Assembly: GCF_003339505.1 (NCBI RefSeq)
Contig: NZ_QPIW01000026.1
Span: forward strand, 39,217 to 103,216
Reading direction: 5' to 3'
Source: Runella aurantiaca
GTDB lineage: Bacteria > Bacteroidota > Bacteroidia > Cytophagales > Spirosomataceae
Length of the DNA: 64,000 bases
The notes beneath the pieces were generated by a model. It saw nothing but the letters and a program-made list of their open reading frames with translations, did no database searches and was not told the origin of the DNA. This document shows, piece by piece, positions 54,314 to 63,059 of this stretch; position 1 is the stretch's first letter, and every line of letters begins with the position of its first letter. Both the position numbers and the translations under genes were made by a program.

Positions 54314-55657
54314 ATGAACAGACCTATCCTGTATGGCCTTGTGGCGGGATTGAGCCTCTCGACAGGCTTTGCCCAAAGCGGCCTCAAACCCGTTATTAAT
54401 CAATCGGCCGATGCCATCGAAAGTAAAGTCATTGCGTGGCGTCGCGATTTGCACGAGCACCCCGAATTGGGGAATCAAGAGTTCAGAACGGCCAATATTG
54501 TGGCCGAACATCTGCGTAAATTGGGCTATGAAGTCCGCGAAAAAGTAGCGGTAACGGGCGTTGTGGCGGTTCTTAAAGGAGGAAAGCCCGGCCCAGTAGT
54601 AGCTTTAAGGGCCGATATGGACGGCCTGCCCGTGACCGAAAGGGTGGATGTGCCGTTTAAATCGAAAGTGATGACGGAATTCAATAACCAAAAAACGGGT
54701 GTGATGCACGCGTGCGGCCACGATAGCCACGTCGCGATTTTGATGGGAGTTGCGGAAGTGTTTGCGTCAATGCAAAAGGATTTGGCAGGCACCGTTAAAC
54801 TTATTTTTCAACCAGCGGAAGAAGGCGTTTACACGGGGGGAACCTTTGGTGCCAACCGAATGATTGAAGAAGGAGCGCTGGAAAACCCAAAAGTGGACGC
54901 TATTTTTGGGTTGCACATCAATTCGCAAACGGAAGTAGGTAAGATTCGCTATCGTCCGGGTGCCACGATGGCCGCCGTGGACCAGTTGACGATTAAGCTC
55001 AAAGGCAAACAAACGCACGGCGCGTCGCCGTGGTCGGGCGTTGACCCCATCGTGACGGCTTCTCAGATTGTGATGGGATTGCAAACCATCGTAAGTCGGA
55101 ATGTGGATATTACCGAAAACCCGGCCGTGGTCACCGTGGGAGCTATTCACGGCGGAATTCGCTACAACATTATTCCTGAATCTCTGGAAATGATTGGCAC
55201 GATTCGGACATTCGGGGATGCCCAACAGGCGTTGGTTCATCGTCGTATTAAAGAAGTTTCTACGCACATTGCGGAAAGTGCGGGTGCGAAAGCCGACGTA
55301 GAAATCGGCATCGGTTATCCCGCCACGGTCAATGACCCAGCGCTGACCGACAAGATGATTCCGACGCTTGAGGCTCTCGCGGGAAAGGAAAATGTGATAA
55401 TCTCTCCCGTGGCAACAGGAGCGGAGGATTTTAGTTATTTCCAAAAGAAAATCCCAGGCTTCTTCTTTTTTCTGGGCGGTATGGCCAAAGGCAAAAGTCC
55501 TTACGACGTAGCCCCTCACCACACCCCTGATTTTTACATTGACGAAAGTGGCTTTACTTTGGGCGTGAAAGCCCTGAGTCATTTGGTGGTGGATTATATG
55601 GAAATGAACTCAAAACCCACACCCACAAGCGCTAAGGCGAAGAAAGTAAGCAAGTAG
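54314..55657 (+). CDS. M20 family amidohydrolase, exported
   Basis: A 447-aa metallopeptidase of the N-acyl-amino-acid/hippurate hydrolase type, counted from the ATG at 54314 that opens a signal peptide (YGLVAGLSLSTGFAQ). Metal-binding landmarks are HACGHDSH, PAEEG and ATGAEDFSYF; WRRDLHEHPELG begins the core. Exported M20 enzymes cleave acylated amino acids or peptides. The longer frame to 54155 overlaps hisB and is rejected. A large hairpin follows. Confidence 0.92.
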   Translation: MNRPILYGLVAGLSLSTGFAQSGLKPVINQSADAIESKVIAWRRDLHEHPELGNQEFRTANIVAEHLRKLGYEVREKVAVTGVVAVLKGGKPGPVVALRADMDGLPVTERVDVPFKSKVMTEFNNQKTGVMHACGHDSHVAILMGVAEVFASMQKDLAGTVKLIFQPAEEGVYTGGTFGANRMIEEGALENPKVDAIFGLHINSQTEVGKIRYRPGATMAAVDQLTIKLKGKQTHGASPWSGVDPIVTASQIVMGLQTIVSRNVDITENPAVVTVGAIHGGIRYNIIPESLEMIGTIRTFGDAQQALVHRRIKEVSTHIAESAGAKADVEIGIGYPATVNDPALTDKMIPTLEALAGKENVIISPVATGAEDFSYFQKKIPGFFFFLGGMAKGKSPYDVAPHHTPDFYIDESGFTLGVKALSHLVVDYMEMNSKPTPTSAKAKKVSK

Positions 55658-55672
55658 CTTCTAGTTAGTTTT

Positions 55673-55735
55673 ATTGGTCTTATAACAGCAAGAGCGTCGG
55701 GGTTTTCCCGACGCTCTTGCTGTTATAAGACCAAT
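55673..55735. repeat. Long hairpin H1, 29-bp perfect stem
   Basis: Left arm 55673-55701 is the perfect complement of 55707-55735 around a GTTTT loop. The central 14 bp, CAGCAAGAGCGTCG with its complement, recur in H2. It lies just downstream of the amidohydrolase gene and acts at least as a terminator; H2 lies past the adjacent nuclease gene. Confidence 0.85.
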
Positions 55736-55827
55736 GTGAAATAAGTTACTTATTGTCTTTTTCGAGTCATTTATAAAATTTTAAAAGTTATTTTTTTAAA
55801 TAATCACCTTCTAGCCGGCTTCATGGC

Positions 55828-56649
55828 ATGGAAAAAAAATACCAAAGCAACCAATACGATAAGATTTTAAAAGAAAATATTGAAGCTGTAATTCCCAACT
55901 TGATACAAAATGTGTTGGGAATTACGGTAGTCTCATCAGAGGAATTACCTGACGATATACAGCACACAAAAGAACGGAAACCAGACGCTTTGAAACAAAT
56001 AACTGATTTGCATGGAAACATATTTATCCTGCAAATTGAATTTCAAGTCCTTGACGAACAGGAAATGGTATATCGTATGGCCGAATACTATATCATGCTT
56101 GCGCGAAAGTATAAATTACCTATTCGTCAGTTTGTTCTTTTTCTTGGCTCTGACGTACCAAAAATGTCTACAGAGTACAAAAGCCATTTTATGAGCTATA
56201 ACTTTTCTCTTATTTCTTTTTCCGAGTTAGACTACAAAATTTTTCTAAAATCCTCGAAACCAGAAGAAATTGTATTAGGGATTTTGGCAAATTTCAAGGA
56301 AGAAGACCAAGAAAATGTCATAAAAAGAATAATTTACCGTATTGAAGAAACTACAGAAGGTGACTTTTCGTTGAAAAGGTATTTTCAGCAGTTGCGTATT
56401 TTGGCACAATTGCGTAATTTGGAATTACAATTAAAAACCGCTATGGAAAGTATTGCGAAATATATAAGTGAGGAGAGGGATGTACTCTATTTGAGAGGAA
56501 AAGATAAAGCACGTCAAGAAGAACAAACAAAATTCGTTTCTAATTTGCTTAATAAATTGGAACTGAGCATCGAGCAAATTGCAGATATTGCGGGAGTCTC
56601 CGTTGATTTTGTAAAAGCTATTAAACAAAAATTGAGTTCCGAAAAATAG
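55828..56649 (+). CDS. Rpn-type PD-(D/E)XK nuclease, flanked by two hairpins
   Basis: A 273-aa protein of the Rpn/DUF4351-like nuclease-transposase group. The core has RKPDALKQITDLHGNIFILQIEFQ (residues about 50-73), whose D and ExQ residues are the nuclease motif. The C terminus has LSIEQIADIAGVSVDFVKAIKQ, closely similar to the tail of the 8082-8999 protein. A/T-rich coding contrasts with neighbours. Near-identical hairpins H1 and H2 lie directly before and after the gene, so it may have inserted into, and duplicated, a terminator. Confidence 0.85.
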   Translation: MEKKYQSNQYDKILKENIEAVIPNLIQNVLGITVVSSEELPDDIQHTKERKPDALKQITDLHGNIFILQIEFQVLDEQEMVYRMAEYYIMLARKYKLPIRQFVLFLGSDVPKMSTEYKSHFMSYNFSLISFSELDYKIFLKSSKPEEIVLGILANFKEEDQENVIKRIIYRIEETTEGDFSLKRYFQQLRILAQLRNLELQLKTAMESIAKYISEERDVLYLRGKDKARQEEQTKFVSNLLNKLELSIEQIADIAGVSVDFVKAIKQKLSSEK

Positions 56650-56651
56650 CT

Positions 56652-56706
56652 TTGGTCTTATAAACACAGCAAGAGCGTCGGGTTTCCTCGACGCTCTTGC
56701 TGTTTA
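56652..56706. repeat. Hairpin H2, copy of H1 after the nuclease gene
   Basis: TTGGTCTTATAA then ACA then CAGCAAGAGCGTCGGG repeats the left arm of H1 with a 2-base insertion. The stem here is CAGCAAGAGCGTCG (56667-56680) with CGACGCTCTTGCTG (56689-56702), loop of 8. It is the bidirectional terminator of the nuclease and citrate synthase genes. Confidence 0.8.
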
Positions 56707-56720
56707 CGCTTGTTTATGAT

Positions 56721-58007
56721 TTATCTTTCGTTCATCGGAACAAAAGACCGCAATGTTGCTCCAGTGTAAATCTGACGCGGACGACCGATAGGCTCTTTGT
56801 TTTCGCGCATTTCTTTCCACTGCGCAATCCAGCCCGGCAGACGACCTAAGGCAAACATTACCGTGAACATATTGGTAGGAATACCGAGGGCTCGGTAAAT
56901 GATTCCTGAATAAAAGTCAACGTTTGGATACAAACGACGGCTTACAAAGTACTCGTCGTGCAATGCTGCCTCCTCTAATCCTTTGGCAATTTCCAAAACG
57001 GGGTCATTAACCCCTAATTTTGCCAATACATCGTCGGCCGCTTTTTTGATGATTTTGGCCCGTGGGTCAAAGTTCTTGTAAACACGGTGACCAAAACCGA
57101 ACAAACGGAAACCGCTCGTTTTGGCATTTTTGGCCATGTCTACGTATTTGGCTACATCGCCACCGTCGGCTTTGATGTCTTCCAGCATTTCGATTACTTC
57201 TTGGTTGGCACCGCCGTGGAGTGGTCCCCATAGCGCACAGATACCCGCCGAAATGGAAGAATAAATGTTGGCTTTTGACGAGCCTACCAAACGGACGGTC
57301 GAGGTCGAGCAGTTTTGCTCGTGGTCAGCGTGAAGAATCAACAATTTATTCAAGGCCTTAGAAACCACCGGGTCTACTTTGTAATCTTCAACTGGCAACG
57401 CAAACATCATGTGAAGGAAGTTTGAGCAGTAATCCAAGTCGTTTTTAGGGTAATTGACGGGATGACCTTGTGATTTTTTGAACGACCAAGTGGCAATCGT
57501 TGGCAATTTTGCCATCAATCGAATGATGTGCGTTTCGGTGCTGTCGGGAGCCTTATCATCGTAAGAATCAGGATAGAAGGCGCTCATGGCACTTACCAAC
57601 GAAGACAAAACGCCCATGGGGTGTGCATTGACGGGGAAACCTTCAAAAATCTTGCGCATGTCTTCGTTGACCAGCGTATGCGTTCGGATTTCGTGCTCGA
57701 AGTTTTCGTATTGAGATTGGGTCGGCAATTCACCGTAAATCAACAGATAAGCCACTTCTAAAAAAGTAGCTTTTTCGGCCAATTCTTCAATGGAATAGCC
57801 ACGATAGCGCAATATGCCTTCTTCACCGTCCAAAAAAGTGATGGCACTTTTGGTGGCTCCGGTGTTTTTGTATCCACTATCAATGGTAATATAGCCCGTT
57901 GAATCCCTTAATGAATTAATATCAATTGCTTTTTCTTGCTCAGTTCCTTGGGTGGTCGGAAATTCGTACGTTTTTCCGTCTACTATGAGTTGGGCTTTAT
58001 CTGACAT
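56721..58007 (-). CDS. gltA: Citrate synthase
   Basis: A 428-aa type II-like citrate synthase. Catalytic and signature regions are WGPLHGGANQEVIEML, GFGHRVYKNFDPRA and DFYSGIIYRALGIP. It condenses oxaloacetate and acetyl-CoA in the TCA cycle. It ends near hairpin H2, and a possible -7 element lies at 58046-58053. Family and length fit fully. Confidence 0.96.
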   Translation of the reverse strand: MSDKAQLIVDGKTYEFPTTQGTEQEKAIDINSLRDSTGYITIDSGYKNTGATKSAITFLDGEEGILRYRGYSIEELAEKATFLEVAYLLIYGELPTQSQYENFEHEIRTHTLVNEDMRKIFEGFPVNAHPMGVLSSLVSAMSAFYPDSYDDKAPDSTETHIIRLMAKLPTIATWSFKKSQGHPVNYPKNDLDYCSNFLHMMFALPVEDYKVDPVVSKALNKLLILHADHEQNCSTSTVRLVGSSKANIYSSISAGICALWGPLHGGANQEVIEMLEDIKADGGDVAKYVDMAKNAKTSGFRLFGFGHRVYKNFDPRAKIIKKAADDVLAKLGVNDPVLEIAKGLEEAALHDEYFVSRRLYPNVDFYSGIIYRALGIPTNMFTVMFALGRLPGWIAQWKEMRENKEPIGRPRQIYTGATLRSFVPMNER

Positions 58008-58045
58008 ACAGTGGTGGTAGGTTAAAATATTCGATGGATTTGGGA

Positions 58046-58053
58046 TAAAGGTA
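58046..58053 (-). promoter_or_regulatory. Candidate -7 element for gltA
   Basis: On the minus strand it reads TACCTTTA, one base off the TAnnTTTG consensus, 38 bases before the ATG. No -33 TTTG is seen at the right spacing, so the evidence is moderate. Confidence 0.35.
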
Positions 58054-58195
58054 CAATTTTCATAAAAAACTTTTTTCTATGAAACTTTATAGGGTAATTA
58101 TTTCAAAATTTCTTGTTAAAAAGAAATAGACGATGGTTAAACAACTCGAAAACAAAAGACTTGCTTTGATTGTTTTTAACCCTTTTTAATAACTA

Positions 58196-59512
58196 TTATT
58201 TCGAAGACTTCGGACTAAGAATGGGTTCATTGCGAAAAATCTCTCCATTTTTCATCACAAATTTTATCTTTCTAACGTCGCTGATGCGCTCTTCTGGACG
58301 GCCTTCTACCGCTACCAAATCGGCCCAAAAGTTGGTTTTGACGTTTCCTAATTGACTCAAATGAAATACGTTTGCATTGACGGACGTGGCCGAGCGCAAT
58401 ACGTCAAGGGGCTTCATGCCATAGTCGACCATCATTTCCATTTCTCGGGCGTTGTCGCCGTGCGAAAATACCCCCACATCGCCGCCGAAGCAAATCGTTA
58501 CGCCCGCGTCAAGTGCCTGCTTAAAGGTAACCCGTTTGTTCTTAATGCGTTCCGGCTCTGGTTCAACGCCTTTTTTCCAGCCTCGGTATTGGCTGACGGC
58601 ATCGCCTGCCGCTAAGGTAGGGCACAAAGCCACGCCTTTATCGTGCATGAGCGAAAAAATTTCAGGCGTGCCTGCGTCGCCGTGTTCGAGGGTTTCGCAG
58701 CCGCCCAAAATAGCCCGTCGCATTCCTTCGGTACTGCCGGCATGGGCGATGGTGGGACGACCGCTGCTGCGGGCGGTTTCGACAATGAGTTTTATTTCGT
58801 CCACCAAAAAAGTAGGGCGGGCGTCGCCCATTAAACCCCAACGATAATCAGCGTAAATTTTGACCACATCGGCACCTTTCCCGATTTGCCGACGCACGGC
58901 TTGGATGAGGCGGTCGTGGCCGTCGGCTTCTTCGGCACCTTGGGGTACTTCAATGTCGGGGCTGAAACCTTTTGGGGCGTAGCTGCCCGTGGCAATGAGC
59001 GCTTTGGTGGCAATAACCATGCGTGGACCAGGGATGATTCCCTGATTGATGGCCTGTTTAAGTCCTACATCATCAAATTCAGCACCTTCTGTACCCAAAT
59101 CCCGAACGGTGGTAAAACCTGCCATGAGCGTTTGTTTGGCGTGTAGGGTAGCCCGCACGGTGCGCAATGAACGCGCCTCTTTCAGCACTTGGTCGTCCCA
59201 AGTGGTTTCATTATAAGGATGTAAAAACAAATGTGAATGTCCTTCGATAAAGCCCGGCAGTAAGGTACATCCCTTCAAATCAATGATTTGGGGGGCAGGT
59301 TTGCCCGACGTTTGTAACTTTTGGGCGGCCTCTTCTACGTTTTTGGGTTCGCCTACGGCGATGATTTTTTCGCCTTCCACCAATACACTCCAACCTTCGT
59401 GGATGGCTGTTCCGTCAAAAACACGGTCGGGTTTTAACAGATACAACTTTTGGGTGAAACCATTCCCCTGAATGAAGAATAAAAATCCAATAAATGCGAG
59501 TAATTGTTTCAA
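58196..59512 (-). CDS. Metal-dependent amidohydrolase, exported
   Basis: A 438-aa protein with a signal peptide (residues 1-20) and the imidazolonepropionase/dihydroorotase-like amidohydrolase fold. Landmarks are PGFIEGHSHLFLH (metal-binding His pair), TTVRDLGTEGAEF, DVVKIYADYRW (a Lys at the metal bridge region), IAHAGSTEG, LEHGDAG and ICFGGDVGVFSHGDN. In Bacteroidota such exported enzymes cleave dipeptides or cyclic amides; substrate is not shown. Confidence 0.88.
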   Translation of the reverse strand: MKQLLAFIGFLFFIQGNGFTQKLYLLKPDRVFDGTAIHEGWSVLVEGEKIIAVGEPKNVEEAAQKLQTSGKPAPQIIDLKGCTLLPGFIEGHSHLFLHPYNETTWDDQVLKEARSLRTVRATLHAKQTLMAGFTTVRDLGTEGAEFDDVGLKQAINQGIIPGPRMVIATKALIATGSYAPKGFSPDIEVPQGAEEADGHDRLIQAVRRQIGKGADVVKIYADYRWGLMGDARPTFLVDEIKLIVETARSSGRPTIAHAGSTEGMRRAILGGCETLEHGDAGTPEIFSLMHDKGVALCPTLAAGDAVSQYRGWKKGVEPEPERIKNKRVTFKQALDAGVTICFGGDVGVFSHGDNAREMEMMVDYGMKPLDVLRSATSVNANVFHLSQLGNVKTNFWADLVAVEGRPEERISDVRKIKFVMKNGEIFRNEPILSPKSSK

Positions 59513-59599
59513 GTGCGTAAAGAGGGGGTTAAGTAAGCAAAGGTACTTAAGGACTCGTTATCCTGAACCGAAATGGAAGAAGAAAGTTTGAAGAAAATG

Positions 59600-59646
59600 T
59601 TTTACCAAACGTTTGTTTGGTAAAATTAAAATTATCTCCAACTTTG
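59600..59646 (+). promoter_or_regulatory. TetR operator overlapping promoter
   Basis: TTTTACCAAAC (59600-59610) and GTTTGGTAAAA (59615-59625) form an 11-bp perfect inverted repeat around GTTT. TTTG (59616-59619), 19 bases and CAACTTTG (59639-59646) fit the -33/-7 boxes apart from one base. The palindrome covers the -33 box, so the TetR product at 59673 would repress its own operon. Confidence 0.7.
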
Positions 59647-59672
59647 TATTTCGAAACTGAATACACCTTACG

Positions 59673-60263
59673 ATGCCGATTCAAAAAGTAACCAAAGAAG
59701 AAGTCGTTAACCAAGCGCTTTTGCTGTTTAAAAAAAGGGGCTATCACCGCACCAGCATGGCCGATCTGGCGGAAGCTTGCGGTTTGTTGAAAGGAAGTTT
59801 TTACCACTATTTCAGCGGAAAAGAAGCCTTGATGAAAGAAGTGCTCGGGGCCGTTCATTCGTATTTTAAAGCAAAAATCTTTGTGATTGCCTACGATGAA
59901 ACGCTTTTGCCGCGTGAGCGCCTCGAAAAAATGCTTGCCAAGCAAATCCGGGTGGCATCGAGCACGGAAGGTGGCTGTTTGATGGGAAACATGGCCATCG
60001 AAACGGCACTCGTCACGGATGAATTTCGGCCCGCCATGCGTACTTTTTTTGATGAATACTTAGATGCGCTCGCGCACGTGTATTCTTATAAATATGACGC
60101 CAAAAAAGCGCGTCAAATGGCCGAACAGGCAATGGTCGAATACGAAGGTGCTTGGGTAATGGTGAAGCTGACCGACAGCTCCCATTATTTACAGGATGTG
60201 CTGGAGCGCGCCATGACGCGTTTTGATGCGGCAGAAAGCAATAACGTTACTGAAAAACTATAA
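59673..60263 (+). CDS. TetR/AcrR family repressor
   Basis: A 196-aa repressor. The N-terminal HTH is VVNQALLLFKKRGYHRTSMADLAEACGLLKGSFYHYFSGKEAL, read as residues 7-50 (motif FKKRGYHRTSMADLAEACG), and the rest is a helical ligand domain. An 11-bp palindrome overlaps its promoter. It is followed at 5 bp by an alpha/beta hydrolase gene and then a DinB gene, which it probably controls. Confidence 0.93.
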   Translation: MPIQKVTKEEVVNQALLLFKKRGYHRTSMADLAEACGLLKGSFYHYFSGKEALMKEVLGAVHSYFKAKIFVIAYDETLLPRERLEKMLAKQIRVASSTEGGCLMGNMAIETALVTDEFRPAMRTFFDEYLDALAHVYSYKYDAKKARQMAEQAMVEYEGAWVMVKLTDSSHYLQDVLERAMTRFDAAESNNVTEKL

Positions 60264-60267
60264 ACCA

Positions 60268-61176
60268 ATGAAAGAGCTCAAAATAAACATCCCCACGCCC
60301 GATGGATTTGAACTGGCGGGCATCCTGTATGAATACCACGGTGCGCCCAAAGCCGTGGTGCAGCTGAACATCGGAACGGGGATGCGCAAAGGATTTTACA
60401 CAAATTTTGCGCGGTACTTGGCCGAAAATGGCTTCATCGTTTGCCTCTGGGAATACCGTGGCATGGGGGAGTCGCGCCCCTCGGATAAAGAAGATTTTGC
60501 CGCCATTACCATGCAAGACTGGGCGATTGACATGCGGGCCGTGCTTGACTTTCTGGAATCAAGGTATCCTGACTGGCCCAAGCTGATGATAGGCCACAGC
60601 ATTGGGGGGCAGCTTGTGGGCCTGATGCCCAATCACCACGTTCTGAAAGGAATGGTCATGATTACGGCTTCGACGGGCACTTGGTGGCGTCATACTTTTC
60701 CGTATCGCCTCAAGTCGTATTTCTTTTTTAATATTCTACCCACGTTGACGGTTCCTTTTCTGGGGTATGTCCCAGTCAAAAAAATGAAAATTATGGAAGA
60801 TTTACCAGGAGCATTGATGTTGGAATGGCGCGAATGGTGCAATTCCGAAAACTATCTGTTTGATTTTCTGGGCAAAAGTATTCCTTATAATGCATACAAC
60901 GAACTTGCTTTGCCCATCAAGGCCTACTGGACTACCGACGACCCGATTGCCAACGCCGTAACGGTGCCTGCTCTGCTTCGCCATTTTCGAAAAGCCGATA
61001 TTATGACCGAGGCGATTCGTCCCGCTGATTTTGGGTTGAAGCAAATCGGGCATTTCGGGTTGTTTTCCCGAAAACTAAAAACCCAATTCTGGACCAAAGT
61101 CGTGGCAGATTTGGAAGCGATGGTCTCCACGACACTTACCTATAATAATCCCGCGCTCAAAAAAACTACTCTTTAA
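60268..61176 (+). CDS. Alpha/beta hydrolase
   Basis: A 302-aa cytoplasmic hydrolase from the ATG at 60268. The nucleophile elbow is MIGHSIGGQ (Ser in GHSIG), preceded by GMRKGFYTNFARYLAENGF as in serine aminopeptidase-like/lysophospholipase folds; the catalytic His may be in IGHFGLFSRKL near the C terminus. Substrate unknown. Longer upstream frame overlaps TetR and is rejected. It lies in the TetR operon. Confidence 0.88.
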   Translation: MKELKINIPTPDGFELAGILYEYHGAPKAVVQLNIGTGMRKGFYTNFARYLAENGFIVCLWEYRGMGESRPSDKEDFAAITMQDWAIDMRAVLDFLESRYPDWPKLMIGHSIGGQLVGLMPNHHVLKGMVMITASTGTWWRHTFPYRLKSYFFFNILPTLTVPFLGYVPVKKMKIMEDLPGALMLEWREWCNSENYLFDFLGKSIPYNAYNELALPIKAYWTTDDPIANAVTVPALLRHFRKADIMTEAIRPADFGLKQIGHFGLFSRKLKTQFWTKVVADLEAMVSTTLTYNNPALKKTTL

Positions 61177-61181
61177 CGGCC

Positions 61182-61718
61182 ATGAACAAAACTACCTTGA
61201 TTGATTTCCTGAACGAAGGCATAGACGAAGTTGTCGCTTTTGCCCACGCCAGCCCTGCGGAGGCTTTTTATTTCAAACCTGCCGAAAATGTCTGGTCGGC
61301 GGCCGAGAATGTGCAGCATTTATCACAATCGGTTCAGCCTCTGAATCGCCTCTTTGGTCGTCCCAAAACCTATCTTCTAGAAAAATGGGGGCCCGCCGCT
61401 CATCTTTCGCGCTCCTACGAGGAGGTTGTTGGGGCCTATCATGCGGCATTGAACGGCCGCCAAGGAGCCGCAGGGGCGTTTGCGCCGCTGACTCCCACGC
61501 CAGACGCCGTGGCGCTGGCGACTGAATTTAAGCAGGATTATCTCTCCCTCATTGCGCATCTTTCGGAGTGGGACGAGCAAGAATTGGATGAACACGTGAT
61601 TCCGCACCCTTTGATGGGACCGCTTACGGTGCGGGAGATGCTCTTTTTTACGGCCCATCATATCCGTCACCATCACCAAATTATGGTGAGCAGGGTGAAC
61701 TTGGTGCATCAATTTTAA
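61182..61718 (+). CDS. DinB-family protein
   Basis: A 178-aa four-helix bundle. Metal-binding His residues are at the conserved positions: ENVQHLSQ (near residue 46), and FFTAHHIRHHHQIM near the C terminus. DinB/YfiT proteins bind a divalent metal and often are thiol-dependent transferases. It follows the hydrolase gene by 5 bp, in the TetR operon. Confidence 0.88.
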   Translation: MNKTTLIDFLNEGIDEVVAFAHASPAEAFYFKPAENVWSAAENVQHLSQSVQPLNRLFGRPKTYLLEKWGPAAHLSRSYEEVVGAYHAALNGRQGAAGAFAPLTPTPDAVALATEFKQDYLSLIAHLSEWDEQELDEHVIPHPLMGPLTVREMLFFTAHHIRHHHQIMVSRVNLVHQF

Positions 61719-62041
61719 TTGTCAAAATGACGTTTTTGCACATTTTGGTTAGTGAACAGGATTTTAAATAGTTGTACTTTTTCTATTTTCGTTGTACTAT
61801 TTAAAGAACTTTTCATTTTTGTAAAAAAAATAATTGGACGGAACACAGCGAGGTTTGAATTTTCTGGTTGTATTATTTTAAGATTTGTACTATTCTGAGA
61901 AAAGGTTGAAATTGGGTATATGAATTTAACAAGAGGGGGTTTTTGCCCTATTTTTTTGTAATTTAAAACCTCACACCTTTGCATTGTCAAAACGAAGTCA
62001 TCACAGCTGGTGAGACAAGATGGTACAAAAACAATAAAACA

Positions 62042-62644
62042 ATGAAAAAGAACACAATGCTTCTGTCAATATTTGCCGCCATGTTTTTTGTAAGCACAGG
62101 AAACGCAATGGCCGAGAGTCACCTTTTCACAAAAGACGTGAAAATCGTAAAACGCGACGCTAAGAAAGTAGAAGTTCGCGTCAACCAACCTAACGTTGGA
62201 ATTTTGGATGTAGAGTTAAGAGACAAAGAAGGAGTACTCATATACGAAGGCGAAATTAAGGGAGGCGAAAACGTAGCGACTCAGTTTAACCTGAACGCTT
62301 TGCCAAGCGGTGAGTATACCTTGAATTGCTTCAACAACAATTTCTGGTCTTCTCAGCAACTTGCGATCTCAAACGGTAACATTGAAATCAACGAAAACAG
62401 CTACAAAGAGTCGTTGGCTCCTAAAGTTGAAATGATTGCAATCAACCGTTTTGAAGTATCAACCGTGGTGAAGAACGTAGCCGACATGGAAGTAATCATT
62501 GCTGACCGTGCGGGAGAAGTTGTTTACAAAGGTTATTTATCTACCGCATCACGTTTCAATTTGGGACATTTGCCAAGCGGCGAGTATTCTTTTGAATTTG
62601 TAGTAGCCGATAAATCTTTCAAGCAATTCGTTAATGTGAAATAA
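62042..62644 (+). CDS. Exported protein with two beta-sandwich repeats
   Basis: A 200-aa protein from the ATG at 62042 with a signal peptide ending in NAMA/ES. Two related domains each end in LPSGEY + TLNCF or SFEFV, so it is a duplicated immunoglobulin-like fold as in small secreted Bacteroidota proteins (DUF3244-like). No catalytic residues visible. Function unknown; perhaps cell-surface structural. It ends at a strong terminator. Confidence 0.75.
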   Translation: MKKNTMLLSIFAAMFFVSTGNAMAESHLFTKDVKIVKRDAKKVEVRVNQPNVGILDVELRDKEGVLIYEGEIKGGENVATQFNLNALPSGEYTLNCFNNNFWSSQQLAISNGNIEINENSYKESLAPKVEMIAINRFEVSTVVKNVADMEVIIADRAGEVVYKGYLSTASRFNLGHLPSGEYSFEFVVADKSFKQFVNVK

Positions 62645-62711
62645 CATAATGTCTTCATTCATCAACAAATTACTATAACCACTCCATCTTGACAATTCGA
62701 TTTTGCGAGAG

Positions 62712-62739
62712 CCCGTCAGAATATCTGACGGGTTTTTTT
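62712..62739 (+). terminator. Terminator after the two-domain exported protein gene
   Basis: CCCGTCAGA (62712-62720) and TCTGACGGG (62724-62732) pair around ATA, followed by TTTTTTT (62733-62739). Confidence 0.93.
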
Positions 62740-63059
62740 GTTGTTAAAGACAAAAAAAGTAGCCTAATTTTCGTTAAAAGTCAAGCCCCGTTTTCGCTCG
62801 GCTCGACGGGCCGCCTGCGCGAAGTGGAATATCAGAAAAGCCTTCAAGGTAATAGTTTAACAACGGTAAAACCTCAAAGCCTAGCAAAATAGATTTGATA
62901 GTTTTGAGGTCGTTAGCTAGATTTACACTGTTGTGAGTTGAATTCCAGAGGAAGACTGCCTACTGAAAATATATAAAGTGCCTTCAGACCTGCATCAAAG
63001 CCTAAACTCTGGGTACCTCAGCTTTATCTACATATGTTAGCCCCAAAAACTTATTCTAT
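62740..63059. other. Gene-free interval, 320 bp
   Basis: No convincing gene or inverted repeat is seen. A G/C-rich knot (CTCGGCTCGACGGGCCGCCTGCGCG at about 62797-62821 in overlapping halves) is unlike the flanking A/T-rich DNA and may be a boundary of inserted material. Confidence 0.4.

Noticed and set aside
62740..63059. tRNA or other structured RNA in the G/C-rich knot
   Set aside because: No cloverleaf or conserved T-loop sequence could be drawn.
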